The notes under the pieces are model-generated. The model was not told the DNA's origin. It saw nothing but the letters and a program-made list of their open reading frames with translations, and did no database searches. A stretch of 64,000 bases of DNA from Geodermatophilus amargosae (GTDB taxonomy: Bacteria; Actinomycetota; Actinomycetes; Mycobacteriales; Geodermatophilaceae): contig NZ_FPBA01000011.1 of NCBI RefSeq assembly GCF_900116515.1, positions 78,253 through 142,252 of the forward strand, read 5' to 3'. Position numbers and translations under genes: made by a program. Each line of letters opens with the position of its first letter. Positions within the stretch are counted from its first letter, which is position 1. Positions 27,733 to 36,078 of the stretch are shown here, in pieces.

Positions 27733-28128
27733 TCAGTCGGCGTCGTTGGCGAGGAGGGCGCGTGCCTCGGCGGCCTCGTCGTCGTCGAAGCCCATGTGGC
27801 CTGCCTCGCTGCGGCGGGCGACCTGCGCGTCGATCCAGCGCCGGTGCGCCTCCCACGCCGACTGCCGGGTGGCACCGAGCGCGCGGCCGATCTGCGCCCA
27901 CGACGCCCCCGCCGTCCGCGCGGTGCGCACGGTCAGCTGCCGCCCCTGGGCCGCACGCCGGGCGATCACCTCGCCGAGCGCCAGCAGTTCCAGCGCCTCG
28001 TCACGGGCGAGCGGACGCAGCCCCTGCGGGTCGTCGGGGTCCGCCAGGGAGTCCCGCGCGCGCAGCTCCTCGTAGCGCCGGACCGCGCTGCCGAGGGTGT
28101 GCTGCCGTTCGAGGTCGTCGACGTCCAT
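27733..28128 (-). CDS. Small helix-turn-helix-like protein, unknown function
   Basis: A 131-residue protein. After a charged N-terminus (MDVDDLERQHTLGSAVRRYEEL), residues about 65-105 read TAGASWAQIGRALGATRQSAWEAHRRW, a pattern like a sigma-70 region 4 or other helix-turn-helix. The C-terminus is acidic. I do not recognise a named family. The ATG at 28,128 lies seven bases from a near-perfect 45-base palindrome, so autoregulation at that site is possible. Confidence 0.65.
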   Translation of the reverse strand: MDVDDLERQHTLGSAVRRYEELRARDSLADPDDPQGLRPLARDEALELLALGEVIARRAAQGRQLTVRTARTAGASWAQIGRALGATRQSAWEAHRRWIDAQVARRSEAGHMGFDDDEAAEARALLANDAD

Positions 28129-28134
28129 GACCCA

Positions 28135-28179
28135 GCGTCCGTCAGGCTGCCCTGACAGTCAAGGCAGCCTGACGGACGC
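28135..28179. promoter_or_regulatory. 45-bp near-perfect palindrome
   Basis: Arms GCGTCCGTCAGGCTGCC and GGCAGCCTGACGGACGC match perfectly over 17 bases. The 11-base centre CTGACAGTCAA is itself nearly palindromic. It lies between the NTF2-like stop (28,185) and the helix-turn-helix gene start (28,128), both on the minus strand. It may be a terminator for the first, an operator for the second, or both. Confidence 0.75.
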
Positions 28180-28184
28180 TCGCG

Positions 28185-28598
28185 TCAGGCCCCGGCAGTC
28201 GCCGGCGCCTGGGCCTCGGGTGCCGTCGCGCCGGAAGCCGGAGCGGCGTAGGGGTGGTCGATCACGTAGAGCCATCCCCCGTCCGGCTGCCGCTGCACCA
28301 CCTCTGACGTGATCCCCGACAACCGCACGTCCCCGGCGGTGTAGCTCCACTCGCTGCTCATCAGGGCCAGGTCCCCCACCTCGACGACGTGGCGGGTGGT
28401 GACCGTCATCCGGCCCCTCAGGGCGAACAGCGGGGTCATCGCCTCACGGATCGCCTCGGCCCCGACGACGGTCGCGCCGTCGGGGCCGACCAGGCAGGCG
28501 TCCGCGGTGTAGAGGGCGACGAAGCCCTCGACGTCCCCGTCGTCGACCGTGCGCTCGACGGCCGGGTGGATGTCCTGCAGCGCGAGTCCGGATGCCAT
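28185..28598 (-). CDS. SnoaL/DUF4440-like NTF2-fold protein
   Basis: A 137-residue protein with the cone-shaped NTF2 fold pattern: DIHPAVERTVDDGDVEGFVALYTADACLV, then IREAMTPLFALRGRMTV and a strand pair ALMSSEWSYTAGDVRL...GWLYVIDHPYA. Such proteins are small-molecule isomerases, cyclases or simply binding folds; nothing here points to one activity. ATG at 28,598. The C-terminal tail is Ala/Pro-rich and probably disordered. Confidence 0.78.
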   Translation of the reverse strand: MASGLALQDIHPAVERTVDDGDVEGFVALYTADACLVGPDGATVVGAEAIREAMTPLFALRGRMTVTTRHVVEVGDLALMSSEWSYTAGDVRLSGITSEVVQRQPDGGWLYVIDHPYAAPASGATAPEAQAPATAGA

Positions 28599-28749
28599 GA
28601 CCTCGCCTCTCGGAGCGAAGGGGGAACGAGGCCGGACCGTATGCCCGGACGGCCACCGAGGGGTCCGCGCGCGTCCTCCCGGCCGGCCGGCCCCGCATGT
28701 CGGCACCCACGGCGACCACCGCCGACGGTGGGTGCCTCCCGTCCGCGGG

Positions 28750-30369
28750 TCAGCGGACCCGGACCACCCGCGTCTCGTCGAACACCGGCTCGGCGGACTC
28801 GTACACCCGCCCGTCGGCGCCGAAGACGAGGAACCGGTCGAAGGACCGGGCGAACCAGCGGTCGTGGGTGACGGCGAGGACGGTGCCGTCGAAGGCGGCC
28901 AGGGCCTCCTCCAGCGCCTCGGCGGACAGGACGTCGAGGTTGTCGGTGGGCTCGTCGAGCAGCAGCAGCGTGGACCCGGAGAGCTCGAGCATCAGCACCT
29001 GCAGCCGCGCCTGCTGCCCGCCCGACATGGTGCGGAACTGCTGGTCGGCGGCATCGGTGAGCCCGTAGCGGCGCAGCGCGGCCATCGCCCTGCCCCGGTC
29101 GACCCCCGGCCGGCCGGGCTCGCCGTGCCACAGCAGGTCCACCGGCGTCCGGTCCAGCCACTCCGGGTGGGCGTGGGTCTGCGCGAACATGCCCGGGACC
29201 ACCCGCGCCCCGAGCCGCCAGGACCCGGTGTGCGTGACGTCGGCGCCGGCGAGCAGCCGCAGGAAGTGCGACTTGCCCGCGCCGTTGGCGCCGAGGACGC
29301 CGACCCGGTCGCCGTACCAGACCTCCAGGTCGAACGGCTGCATGAGCCCGGAGAGCTCCAGCTGCTCGGCCATGACCGCCCGCACGCCGGTGCGCCCGCC
29401 GCGCAGCCGCATCGTCACCTTCTGCTCCGGCGGGCGGTCCGGCGGCGGCCCGGCGGCCTCGAACTTCGCCAGCCGGGTCTGCGCCGCCGAGTACCGGCTG
29501 GCCATGTCCGGGGAGTTCGCCGCCTGCTGCTGCAGCGTCCGCACCAGGTCCACCAGCCGCTGGTGCTCCTCCTCCCAGCGCCGGCGCACCTCGGCCATCC
29601 GCTCGTGCCGGGCGGCCCGCGCACCGGGGTAGCCGGCCCACCCGCCGCCGTGCACCCAGGCCGTCCGGCCCTCGACGGTGACCACGCGGTCGGCGACGGT
29701 CGCGAGCAGCTCGCGGTCGTGGCTGACGAACAGCACCGTCTTGCGGGTCTCGAGCAGCCGCTGCTCGAGCCACCGCTTGCCGGGGACGTCGAGGTAGTTG
29801 TCCGGCTCGTCGAGCAGCAGCACCTGCTCGGGCCCGCGCAGCAGCGCCTCCAGCGCCAGCCGCTTCTGCTCACCGCCCGACAGCGTGGACAGCTCACGGT
29901 ACTTGCACCGGTCGTAGGGGACACCGAGCGCGGCCACGGTGACCGTGTCCCAGGTGACCTCGGCGTCGTAGCCGCCGACGTCGCCCCACTGCGCGAGCGC
30001 GCCGGCGTAGGCCAGCTGCGCGGGCTCGTCGTCGGTCTCCATGAGGGTGAGCTCGGCGGCCTCGAGGGCGTCCCAGGCGGCGCGCACCGCCGGGGCGGAG
30101 AGGTCGACGAGGAAGCGCTGGACCGTGGTGTCGTCGCGCACCGAGCCGATGAACTGCCGCATGACGCCCAGCCCGCCGTAGCGGGCGACGGTGCCGGCCT
30201 CGGGCACGAGGTCACCGGCGACGATCCGCAGCAGCGTCGTCTTCCCGGCGCCGTTCTCGCCGACCAGCGCCGCCCGGGCGCCGTCGCCGACCCGGAACGA
30301 GACGTCGTCCAGCAGCACCCGGCCGTCCGGCAGCGTGTGCCGGACCCCGCTCACGTCGACGAAGCCCAC
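28750..30369 (-). CDS. ABC-F family ATPase
   Basis: A 539-residue protein with two ABC domains and no membrane part. The first has Walker A GENGAGKTTL, signature LSGGEQKRL and Walker B LLLDEPDNYLD. The second has GANGAGKSHFL, MSGGQQARL and LLLDEPTDNLD. The linker between them, about residues 240-310, is Arg/Glu-rich (RRRWEEEHQRLVDLVRTL). ABC-F proteins act on ribosomes as translation factors or antibiotic-protection factors. Housekeeping versus resistance cannot be decided from sequence alone. GTG start. Confidence 0.92.
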   Translation of the reverse strand: MGFVDVSGVRHTLPDGRVLLDDVSFRVGDGARAALVGENGAGKTTLLRIVAGDLVPEAGTVARYGGLGVMRQFIGSVRDDTTVQRFLVDLSAPAVRAAWDALEAAELTLMETDDEPAQLAYAGALAQWGDVGGYDAEVTWDTVTVAALGVPYDRCKYRELSTLSGGEQKRLALEALLRGPEQVLLLDEPDNYLDVPGKRWLEQRLLETRKTVLFVSHDRELLATVADRVVTVEGRTAWVHGGGWAGYPGARAARHERMAEVRRRWEEEHQRLVDLVRTLQQQAANSPDMASRYSAAQTRLAKFEAAGPPPDRPPEQKVTMRLRGGRTGVRAVMAEQLELSGLMQPFDLEVWYGDRVGVLGANGAGKSHFLRLLAGADVTHTGSWRLGARVVPGMFAQTHAHPEWLDRTPVDLLWHGEPGRPGVDRGRAMAALRRYGLTDAADQQFRTMSGGQQARLQVLMLELSGSTLLLLDEPTDNLDVLSAEALEEALAAFDGTVLAVTHDRWFARSFDRFLVFGADGRVYESAEPVFDETRVVRVR

Positions 30370-30411
30370 CCGGTCATCGTCCGGGACGCGGCAACCGGAT
30401 TCGGCGCGGGG

Positions 30412-30618
30412 TCAGCCGACGGACTGCAGGCGGGTGCGGGCCAGCCGCTCGACCATCTCCGGCAGCGCGGTCACCGGGACGCCGCTGAGGTCCTGCCGGC
30501 ACGAGCGCACCACGCTGCCCACGACCTGGGGTCGCAGCCGGGTGCCGAACTCGTCCACGAGACGGGTGACGGCCTGCTCGACGGCGGGGTCGGCGGTGTG
30601 CTGCTCGGTGAGCGTCAT
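30412..30618 (-). CDS. Small three-helix protein (possible three-helix-bundle dimerisation domain)
   Basis: A 68-residue protein with predicted helices in AVEQAVTRLVDEFGTRL, QVVGSVVRSCRQDL and TALPEMVERLARTRL. The pattern resembles small actinobacterial proteins called three-helix-bundle dimerisation domain proteins (DUF3562-like). Function unknown. The ATG at 30,618 gives a compact product; upstream codons are low-complexity. Confidence 0.6.
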   Translation of the reverse strand: MTLTEQHTADPAVEQAVTRLVDEFGTRLRPQVVGSVVRSCRQDLSGVPVTALPEMVERLARTRLQSVG

Positions 30619-30733
30619 GGGCGCGCGGGACTCCTCGTGCGGTCCGGTGCCAGGGGGGATGGCGTCCACGGTGGCGGTCCCGAGCCCGGTGATCCAGGGA
30701 CCTTGGTCCCCGGCGCAGGGCGGCCCCGGCGTG

Positions 30734-31159
30734 TCAGGAGGCGAAGTACGCGTTGCCACCCGACGAGGTGACCGCCGCGGCGTCGCGCACCAGCGCCGCG
30801 AGCTCGCCGGCGTCGACGCGGTCGAGCGAGGGGAAGCGGACGCAGCTCTTGCCGCAGGAGACCCTGCCCAGTCGCTCCGCGCGGGCCTCGGGCAGGTACT
30901 CCCCGTCGACGACGGCGCAGACGTGGAGCGACAGGTGCCGCTTCTGCGCGGCGAGGGCGATCAGCGGCCAGCGGGTGGTCTCCTTCGCCGACCGCGGCCG
31001 GTAGGGCATCAGCCCGTAGCCGAGCATCTGCCCGGCGCCGGCCGGGACGAGCTCGCGGTCCAGTCCCGGCGCGGCGTCGCGCACCAGCGCGTCGACCCGC
31101 CGCAGCTCGGCCTCGCGCGGCCCGGCCGCGGCGAACCACTCCTCGATCGGGTCGGACAC
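30734..31159 (-). CDS. DUF1801 (YdhG-like) protein
   Basis: A 141-residue protein with the DUF1801 pattern: an early helix AELRRVDALVRDAAPGLD, then MLGYGLMPYRPRS, WPLIALAAQKRHLSLHVCA and a late VSCGKSCVRFPSLDRVD with two nearby cysteines. Members have a small alpha/beta fold of unknown biochemical role. The stop falls just before the promoter region of the three-helix gene. The small membrane-protein stop is 11 bases upstream of this start, so the two may be co-transcribed. Confidence 0.8.
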   Translation of the reverse strand: MSDPIEEWFAAAGPREAELRRVDALVRDAAPGLDRELVPAGAGQMLGYGLMPYRPRSAKETTRWPLIALAAQKRHLSLHVCAVVDGEYLPEARAERLGRVSCGKSCVRFPSLDRVDAGELAALVRDAAAVTSSGGNAYFAS

Positions 31160-31169
31160 GGCCGCCTCC

Positions 31170-31292
31170 TCAGTCCAGGACGAGGGAGAGCACCGTGGCG
31201 CCCGCCGCGAGCACCATGGCCAGCACGATCACCGCGGCCACCAGCCGGCGCCGCCGCTCGGCACCGGGGCCACCGGCCCCGCCCATCCCCAT
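31170..31292 (-). CDS. 40-residue single-span membrane protein
   Basis: A short frame with ATG at 31,292: a Gly-rich start MGMGGAGGPGAERRRR and one hydrophobic helix LVAAVIVLAMVLAAGATVLSL. The 'positive then hydrophobic' layout is that of a small membrane peptide. Its stop lies 11 bases before the DUF1801 start. There is no family name. It is too short for firm proof, but the codon positions look coding. Confidence 0.5.
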   Translation of the reverse strand: MGMGGAGGPGAERRRRLVAAVIVLAMVLAAGATVLSLVLD

Positions 31293-31326
31293 CACGGCGC
31301 AGACGCTAGCGCGCGGGGGTGACGGA

Positions 31327-31905
31327 TCAGGCCGGTCGGCGTCCCCAGAGCAGGGTGTCCAGCGCGGTGCCGGCAGGCGTCCCGCGCGGCACGGTCTCGA
31401 GCCGGTCGACGTCGAGCAGCCCGGCCACCGGGGCCAGCCGGTGCGGGCTGTGCAGGATCGCCGGGTCCTGCGGGCCGCCCACGCCGTGCGCGAGGTTGTC
31501 GACGTCGTGGCCGAGCAGCAGGAGCCGCCCGCCCGGCCGCAGCCAGTCCACCGCGCGGCGGAGCACGTCGGTCATCGCCGGGTCCGGCAGGTGCAGGTAG
31601 GCGACCAGCACGAGGTCCAGCGAGTCCGGCGGCGCGGACCACCCGGTGACGTCGGCGGTCACCCAGGTGACCCGGCCGGCGTCCGGCTGCGCCCGCCCGC
31701 GCGCCAGGCCGGTGGCCGAGAAGTCGACGGCCGTGGTCCGCCAGCCGAGCCTGGCCAGCCACAGCGCGTGCCGGCCCTCCCCCGCGGCCAGGTCGACCGC
31801 GTCGCCCGGCGGCAGGTCCCCCACGAGCGAGGCGACCAGCGGGTTGGGCTCCCCCGACCACTGCTGCCGCTCGGCGTACCGCGCGTCCCAGTCCCCGGCC
31901 TGCAC
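31327..31905 (-). CDS. SAM-dependent methyltransferase (TehB-like class I)
   Basis: A 192-residue class I methyltransferase. WDARYAERQQWSGEPNPLV at the start is typical of the TehB/thiopurine-methyltransferase-like group. The SAM loop is AVDLAAGEGRHALWLA, motif II TTAVDFSATGLARGR, then LDLVLVAYLHLP and LRPGGRLLLLGHD. The substrate is unknown. GTG start; 71 bases from the divergent GNAT gene. Confidence 0.87.
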   Translation of the reverse strand: MQAGDWDARYAERQQWSGEPNPLVASLVGDLPPGDAVDLAAGEGRHALWLARLGWRTTAVDFSATGLARGRAQPDAGRVTWVTADVTGWSAPPDSLDLVLVAYLHLPDPAMTDVLRRAVDWLRPGGRLLLLGHDVDNLAHGVGGPQDPAILHSPHRLAPVAGLLDVDRLETVPRGTPAGTALDTLLWGRRPA

Positions 31906-31976
31906 GGGCGGAGTCTGCCAGCGCCGGGACCGTCCCCGCGGGTGCGTGCCGTCGGGGCCGGGGTCAGGCTTGGCCG

Positions 31977-32507
31977 GTGTCCGCCGTCCGGCTCGTCCCC
32001 TTCCAGCCCGAGCACCTGCCCGCCGTCACGCCGTGGTTCGACGACGACGAGACGCGGCGCCGGCTCGGCGGGCGCGAGTGGCCGGTCCGCGAGCTGGCGC
32101 TGCGCAGCACCCGGTGGACCGACGAGTTCCGCGGACGGCAGGTCCTGCGCACCCACTCCTTCGTGGCGCTCGGCGACGACGGCCGACCGGTCGCCCAGAT
32201 CGGCGGCGACGTCTACGACCGGTGGACGGCGTGGGACCCGGTCGCCGAGCGCGTCCTGTCCACCGACCCCCGCCGCACCATGGGCTCGGCCTACGTCGTC
32301 GACCCGGCGTGCCGGCGACGCGGGTACGGCAGCGCGGCCCTGCGTGCGCTGCTGGCCGCGCCCGAGACCGCCGACGTCGAGCAGTTCGTCCTGGGCATCG
32401 AGCCGGACAACACGGCGAGCCTGCGCATGGCCGCCGCGGTGGGCTTCACCCCGCTCACCACCGAGCCCGACGCGGAGGACATGGTCTACCTGCACCTGCT
32501 GCGCTGA
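31977..32507 (+). CDS. GNAT-family N-acetyltransferase
   Basis: A 176-residue acetyltransferase. Core motif A is GSAYVVDPACRRRGYGSAALRALL, with the Q/R-x-x-G-x-G/A acetyl-CoA loop at RRRGYGSA. Motif B is FVLGIEPDNTASLRMAAAVGF. It starts with GTG at 31,977. The substrate is unknown; the pattern is like RimJ/L-type or aminoglycoside acetyltransferase relatives. Confidence 0.88.
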   Translation: MSAVRLVPFQPEHLPAVTPWFDDDETRRRLGGREWPVRELALRSTRWTDEFRGRQVLRTHSFVALGDDGRPVAQIGGDVYDRWTAWDPVAERVLSTDPRRTMGSAYVVDPACRRRGYGSAALRALLAAPETADVEQFVLGIEPDNTASLRMAAAVGFTPLTTEPDAEDMVYLHLLR

Positions 32508-32539
32508 CCGGAGCGGGTCCCGTACCCCAGGATGGCCCG

Positions 32540-33178
32540 GTGCCCGCACACGTCTCCGTGCCCGACGACCTCGTGCTGCACGGGCCCCGCGTCCTCGGGT
32601 TCGCCTCGCCCGGCCGGATCGCCGACCGCTTCGGCCTCGACCGCGACGAGGTCGAGGACCGGCTGCTGGAGTTCGCCGCGCGCGGGTGGGTGGTCCACAC
32701 CCGCTTCGCCGACAGCGGCAGGTGGTCGCTGACCGAGGCCGGCCGGGTCGAGGACGAGCGGCGGATGGCCGCGGAGCTGGAGCTGACCGGGGCGCGCGAG
32801 CACGTCGTGGAGGCCCACACCCGCTTCCTGCCGCTGAACAAGCGCTTCGGCAAGGTGTGCACCGACTGGCAGCTGCGGCCCACGCGCACCGAGCCGCTGG
32901 CGGCCAACGACCACACCGACTGGCGGTGGGACGAGCGCGTCCTGCGGGCGCTGGCCACCCTCGGCCGCGACCTCGCCGCGGTGACCGACCCGCCGGCCCG
33001 GTGCCTGCAGCGCCTCGACGGCTACTCCGACCGCTACCTGGCCGCGCTCGCGCGGGTCGACCACGGCGACCGGCGCTGGGTGGACTCCCCCGAGGTCGAC
33101 TCCTGCCACAGGGTGTGGATCCAGCTGCACGAGGACCTGCTGGCCACGCTCGGGATCGCCCGCGGCGCCGAGGGCTGA
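32540..33178 (+). CDS. Winged-helix protein, probable transcriptional regulator
   Basis: A 212-residue protein. Residues about 15-75 form a winged-helix pattern (GFASPGRIADRFGLDRDEVEDRLLEFA, then GWVVHTRFADSGRWSLTEAG). The C-terminal two thirds has many Trp/Arg residues (WRWDERVLRALATL, WVDSPEVDSCHRVWIQLHEDLL) and may bind a ligand. I do not recognise a named family. GTG start at 32,540; the next winged-helix gene starts 29 bases after its stop. Confidence 0.68.
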   Translation: MPAHVSVPDDLVLHGPRVLGFASPGRIADRFGLDRDEVEDRLLEFAARGWVVHTRFADSGRWSLTEAGRVEDERRMAAELELTGAREHVVEAHTRFLPLNKRFGKVCTDWQLRPTRTEPLAANDHTDWRWDERVLRALATLGRDLAAVTDPPARCLQRLDGYSDRYLAALARVDHGDRRWVDSPEVDSCHRVWIQLHEDLLATLGIARGAEG

Positions 33179-33207
33179 ACGCCGGCGCGGGGTGGCACCC
33201 TCGCGCC

Positions 33208-34275
33208 ATGACGACGGTGACGCCCCGGGAGGTCGCGCTGCTGCGCCTGGTCGCCCAGCGGGTGGCCGGCCCGCCGTTCCCCGACGCCGCGACGGCGGTG
33301 CGCGGGCTGCTCGCCGTCCAGGGGCAGGACTGGCCGGGCGCGGTCACGTCGGTGGCGCTGCGCACCGCCGACCGCTCGCGGGCCGGGGTGGAGGCGGCGC
33401 TCGAGGCGGGCGCCGTCGTCCGGTCGTGGCCTATGCGCGGCACGCTGCACCTGACCCCCGCCGAGGACCTGCCCTGGATGCTCGACCTGCTCGGCGCCCG
33501 GACGCTGGCCGGGGCGGCGAAGCGGCGGGCCGTCGTCGGGCTGACCGAGGACGACCTCGAGCGGTCCCGCGGGGTTGCCGTCGCGGCGCTCTCCGGCGGG
33601 CGGCGGCTGGGCCGCAGGGAGCTGCTGGCGGTCCTCGCCGACAGCGGCTGCGCCGTCGCGGGCCAGCAGGGCTACCACACGCTCTGGTATCTCTCCCAGA
33701 CCTCGACGCTGGTGCTCGGCCCGCTCCAGGGCGGCGACCAGGCGTTCGTGCTGCTCGACGAGTGGGTGCCCGCGCCGCGGCGGCTGGACCGCGAGGAAGC
33801 GCTGGCCGAGCTGGCGCTGCGCTACTTCACCGGGCACGGGCCGGCCACGGTCGCGGACCTGGTGCGCTGGGCCGGCACCACCGTCCGCGACGCCCGGGCG
33901 GGCCTGGCGGCCGTGCGCGACCGGCTCGCCGCGGTCGACGTCGACGGCACCGAGATGCTCCTGGACCCGGCCGCCCCCGAGCGGCTGGCCGCCTGCCGCG
34001 CTGACGCCGAGGGCCTGCACCTGCTGCCCGGCTTCGACGAGGTCGTCCTCGGCTACGCCGACCGCACCTGCACGGTGCCGCCCGAGCACGCCGACCGCAT
34101 CGTCCCCGGCGGCAACGGGGTCTTCCGGCCGACCGTCGTCACCGGCGGGCGGGCGGTCGGGACCTGGCGGTGGACCGGGACCGGTGCCCGCCGGCGGGTG
34201 GAGGTCGAGCCCTTCACCGCGTTCCCCGACGGCGTCGCCGAGCGCGTGCCGGACCTGGCCGCCGGCCTGCCCTGA
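33208..34275 (+). CDS. Winged-helix DNA-binding domain protein (YcaQ/HTH_42-like)
   Basis: A 355-residue protein of the 'winged helix DNA-binding domain-containing' family related to the HTH_42/YcaQ and AlkX-type glycosylases. Signatures are LLAVQGQDWPGAVTSVALRT, VVRSWPMRGTLHLTPAED, GYHTLWYLSQTSTLVLGPL and LLPGFDEVVLGYADR, followed by GVFRPTVVTGGRAVGTW. YcaQ relatives unhook DNA crosslinks; whether this member does is unknown. ATG at 33,208. A 7-bp hairpin follows the stop at 34,299-34,317. Confidence 0.82.
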   Translation: MTTVTPREVALLRLVAQRVAGPPFPDAATAVRGLLAVQGQDWPGAVTSVALRTADRSRAGVEAALEAGAVVRSWPMRGTLHLTPAEDLPWMLDLLGARTLAGAAKRRAVVGLTEDDLERSRGVAVAALSGGRRLGRRELLAVLADSGCAVAGQQGYHTLWYLSQTSTLVLGPLQGGDQAFVLLDEWVPAPRRLDREEALAELALRYFTGHGPATVADLVRWAGTTVRDARAGLAAVRDRLAAVDVDGTEMLLDPAAPERLAACRADAEGLHLLPGFDEVVLGYADRTCTVPPEHADRIVPGGNGVFRPTVVTGGRAVGTWRWTGTGARRRVEVEPFTAFPDGVAERVPDLAAGLP

Positions 34276-34520
34276 GCCCTGGCTCACCGGCCGCCCGCCC
34301 CGCAGCCGCACTGCGGGTGTTCCTCGCGCGTCGACGGCGCTGCACGGCCCGTGGTCCACCAGGAACGCCGGCGATCTCTCAACCTCGGGGAGCCGGCCCC
34401 TTCCGCGGTGTCGTCGGTGCTCCTGCGGCGGTGCAGGACCCTGGGAGCACGAGGAACACCGCAGGAGCCCGCGTCGGCGGCACGGTGGCCGGGCGCGCGA
34501 CGCGGACGCAGGGTGGGGGC
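34276..34520. other. Structured intergenic region with nested inverted repeats
   Basis: No gene is seen. The region contains a CCCGCAG/CTGCGGG hairpin (34,299-34,317). A long-range pair joins CTGCGGGTGTTCCTCG (34,311-34,326) with CGAGGAACACCGCAG (34,450-34,464). A local hairpin GTGCTCC/GGAGCAC (34,417-34,450) and a pair GCTCCTGCGG/CCGCAGGAGC (34,419-34,468) overlap it. The pairings compete. It could be a leader RNA for the following aldo/keto reductase, a small RNA or a decayed repeat element. Confidence 0.45.
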
Positions 34521-35492
34521 ATGGAGTACGTGCGCCTGGGCGCCACCGGCCTGGAGGTCTCGCGGATCTGCCTGGGGATGATGAGCTTCGGCGAGCCCGG
34601 GCGCGGGATGACGCCGTGGAGCCTGCCCGAGGACGAGGCGCTGCCGCTGATCCGCGCGGCGCTGGAGGCCGGCGTCACCTTCCTCGACACCGCCAACGTC
34701 TACTCGGCCGGCGGCAGCGAGGAGATCACCGGCAGGGCCGTCCGGGAGTTCACCACCCGCGACGACGTCGTCCTGGCCACCAAGGTGCACGGCCGGATGC
34801 GCCCGGGCCCCAACGGCGGCGGGCTGTCCCGGGTGGCGATCCTGCGCGAGCTCGACGCCAGCCTGCGGCGGCTGCAGGTCGACCACGTCGACCTGTACCA
34901 GATCCACCGCTGGGACCCGGACACGCCGATCGAGGAGACCCTCGAGGCGCTGGACTCGTGCGTGCGCAGCGGCAAGGTGCGCCACCTCGGTGCGAGCAGC
35001 ATGTGGGCCTGGCAGTTCTCCAAGGCGCTGCACCTGGCCGGCGAGCGCGGCTGGCACCGCTTCGTGTCGATGCAGGACCACTACAACCTGCTCAACCGCG
35101 AGGAGGAGCGCGAGATGCTGCCGTTGTGCGCCGACCAGGGCATCGGCGTCATCCCGTGGAGCCCGTTGGCCCGCGGCCGGCTCACCCGCGACTGGGACGA
35201 GACGACGAACCGGTCGGAGAACGACGCCTTCGGCAGCCGCCTCTACGACGAGGGCAGCGACCGCGCGATCGTCGAGCGGGTCGCCGAGGTGGCCCGGGAG
35301 CGCGGCGTGCCGCGGGCGCAGGTGGCACTGGCCTGGCTGCTGGCCAAGCCGGTGGTCACCGCACCGATCGTCGGCGTCACCGAGGCGGCCCACCTCGCCG
35401 ACGCCGTCGCGGCGGTCGACCTGCGCCTCACCGACGAGGAGGTCGCCCGCCTCGAGGAGCCGTACCGGCCGCACGCCGTCGCCGGGTTCTGA
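34521..35492 (+). CDS. Aldo/keto reductase (YajO/Tas-like)
   Basis: A 323-residue aldo/keto reductase. EYVRLGATGLEVSRICLGMM begins the barrel. The tetrad appears as Asp and Tyr in TFLDTANVYSAGGSEE, Lys in VVLATKVHG and His in LYQIHRWDP. The NADPH-binding end is APIVGVTEAAHLADAV. This matches the YajO/YakC-like oxidoreductases that reduce aldehydes; the natural substrate is unknown. ATG at 34,521 after GGGTGGGGG. Confidence 0.92.
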   Translation: MEYVRLGATGLEVSRICLGMMSFGEPGRGMTPWSLPEDEALPLIRAALEAGVTFLDTANVYSAGGSEEITGRAVREFTTRDDVVLATKVHGRMRPGPNGGGLSRVAILRELDASLRRLQVDHVDLYQIHRWDPDTPIEETLEALDSCVRSGKVRHLGASSMWAWQFSKALHLAGERGWHRFVSMQDHYNLLNREEEREMLPLCADQGIGVIPWSPLARGRLTRDWDETTNRSENDAFGSRLYDEGSDRAIVERVAEVARERGVPRAQVALAWLLAKPVVTAPIVGVTEAAHLADAVAAVDLRLTDEEVARLEEPYRPHAVAGF

Positions 35493-35534
35493 GCCGCCGG
35501 CCCCACCCGGCGGCCGGCCGCCGGGTGGCCCGGG

Positions 35535-35981
35535 TCAGTCCTTCCGCTCGACCAGGAAGACGGGGATGACCCGGTCGGTCTTCTGCTGGTACTCGGCGTA
35601 GGGCGGGTAGGCGGCCACCGCGCGCTCCCACCACTCGGCCCTCTCCTCGCCGGTGATCTCGCGGGCGACGCCGTCCCACGGCTCCGGGCCGTCCTGCACG
35701 CTCACCTGGTCCGGGTACTTCCGCAGGTTGGCCACCCAGGCCGGGTCCTTCGGCGCCCCGCCCTGGGAGCCGACCATCGCGTAGACGCCGTCCTTCTCGA
35801 CGCGCATGAGCGGCTGCTTGCGCACCTTGCCGGTGGTGGCGCCGCGCGTGGTGAAGACGACGACGGGCAGGCCGGTGTCGAGCAGCGTGTTCGCCTCGCG
35901 GCCGCCGGTGGCCTCGTAGCGCTCGACCTGGTCGCGGACCCACTGCTGCGGACTGGGCTCGTACTCCCCCTCGACTGGCAT
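35535..35981 (-). CDS. F420-dependent nitroreductase-family (Ddn-like) protein
   Basis: A 148-residue split-barrel protein of the deazaflavin-dependent nitroreductase family. The core is LLDTGLPVVVFTTRGATTGK, then VRKQPLMRVEKDGVYAMVGS and DPAWVANLRKYPDQVSVQDG. The family uses reduced F420 to reduce quinones or nitroaromatics, which fits an actinobacterium. ATG at 35,981. It converges with the preceding aldo/keto reductase gene with a 42-base gap. Confidence 0.88.
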   Translation of the reverse strand: MPVEGEYEPSPQQWVRDQVERYEATGGREANTLLDTGLPVVVFTTRGATTGKVRKQPLMRVEKDGVYAMVGSQGGAPKDPAWVANLRKYPDQVSVQDGPEPWDGVAREITGEERAEWWERAVAAYPPYAEYQQKTDRVIPVFLVERKD

Positions 35982-36078
35982 GACCCGACCGTAGTTCCGC
36001 CCCCGGACGCCCGCCGACCGACGAGTCCCGGACCGCCGTGGAGTCGGTCCAGGGACACCTGACGACAGGAGGACCGGC

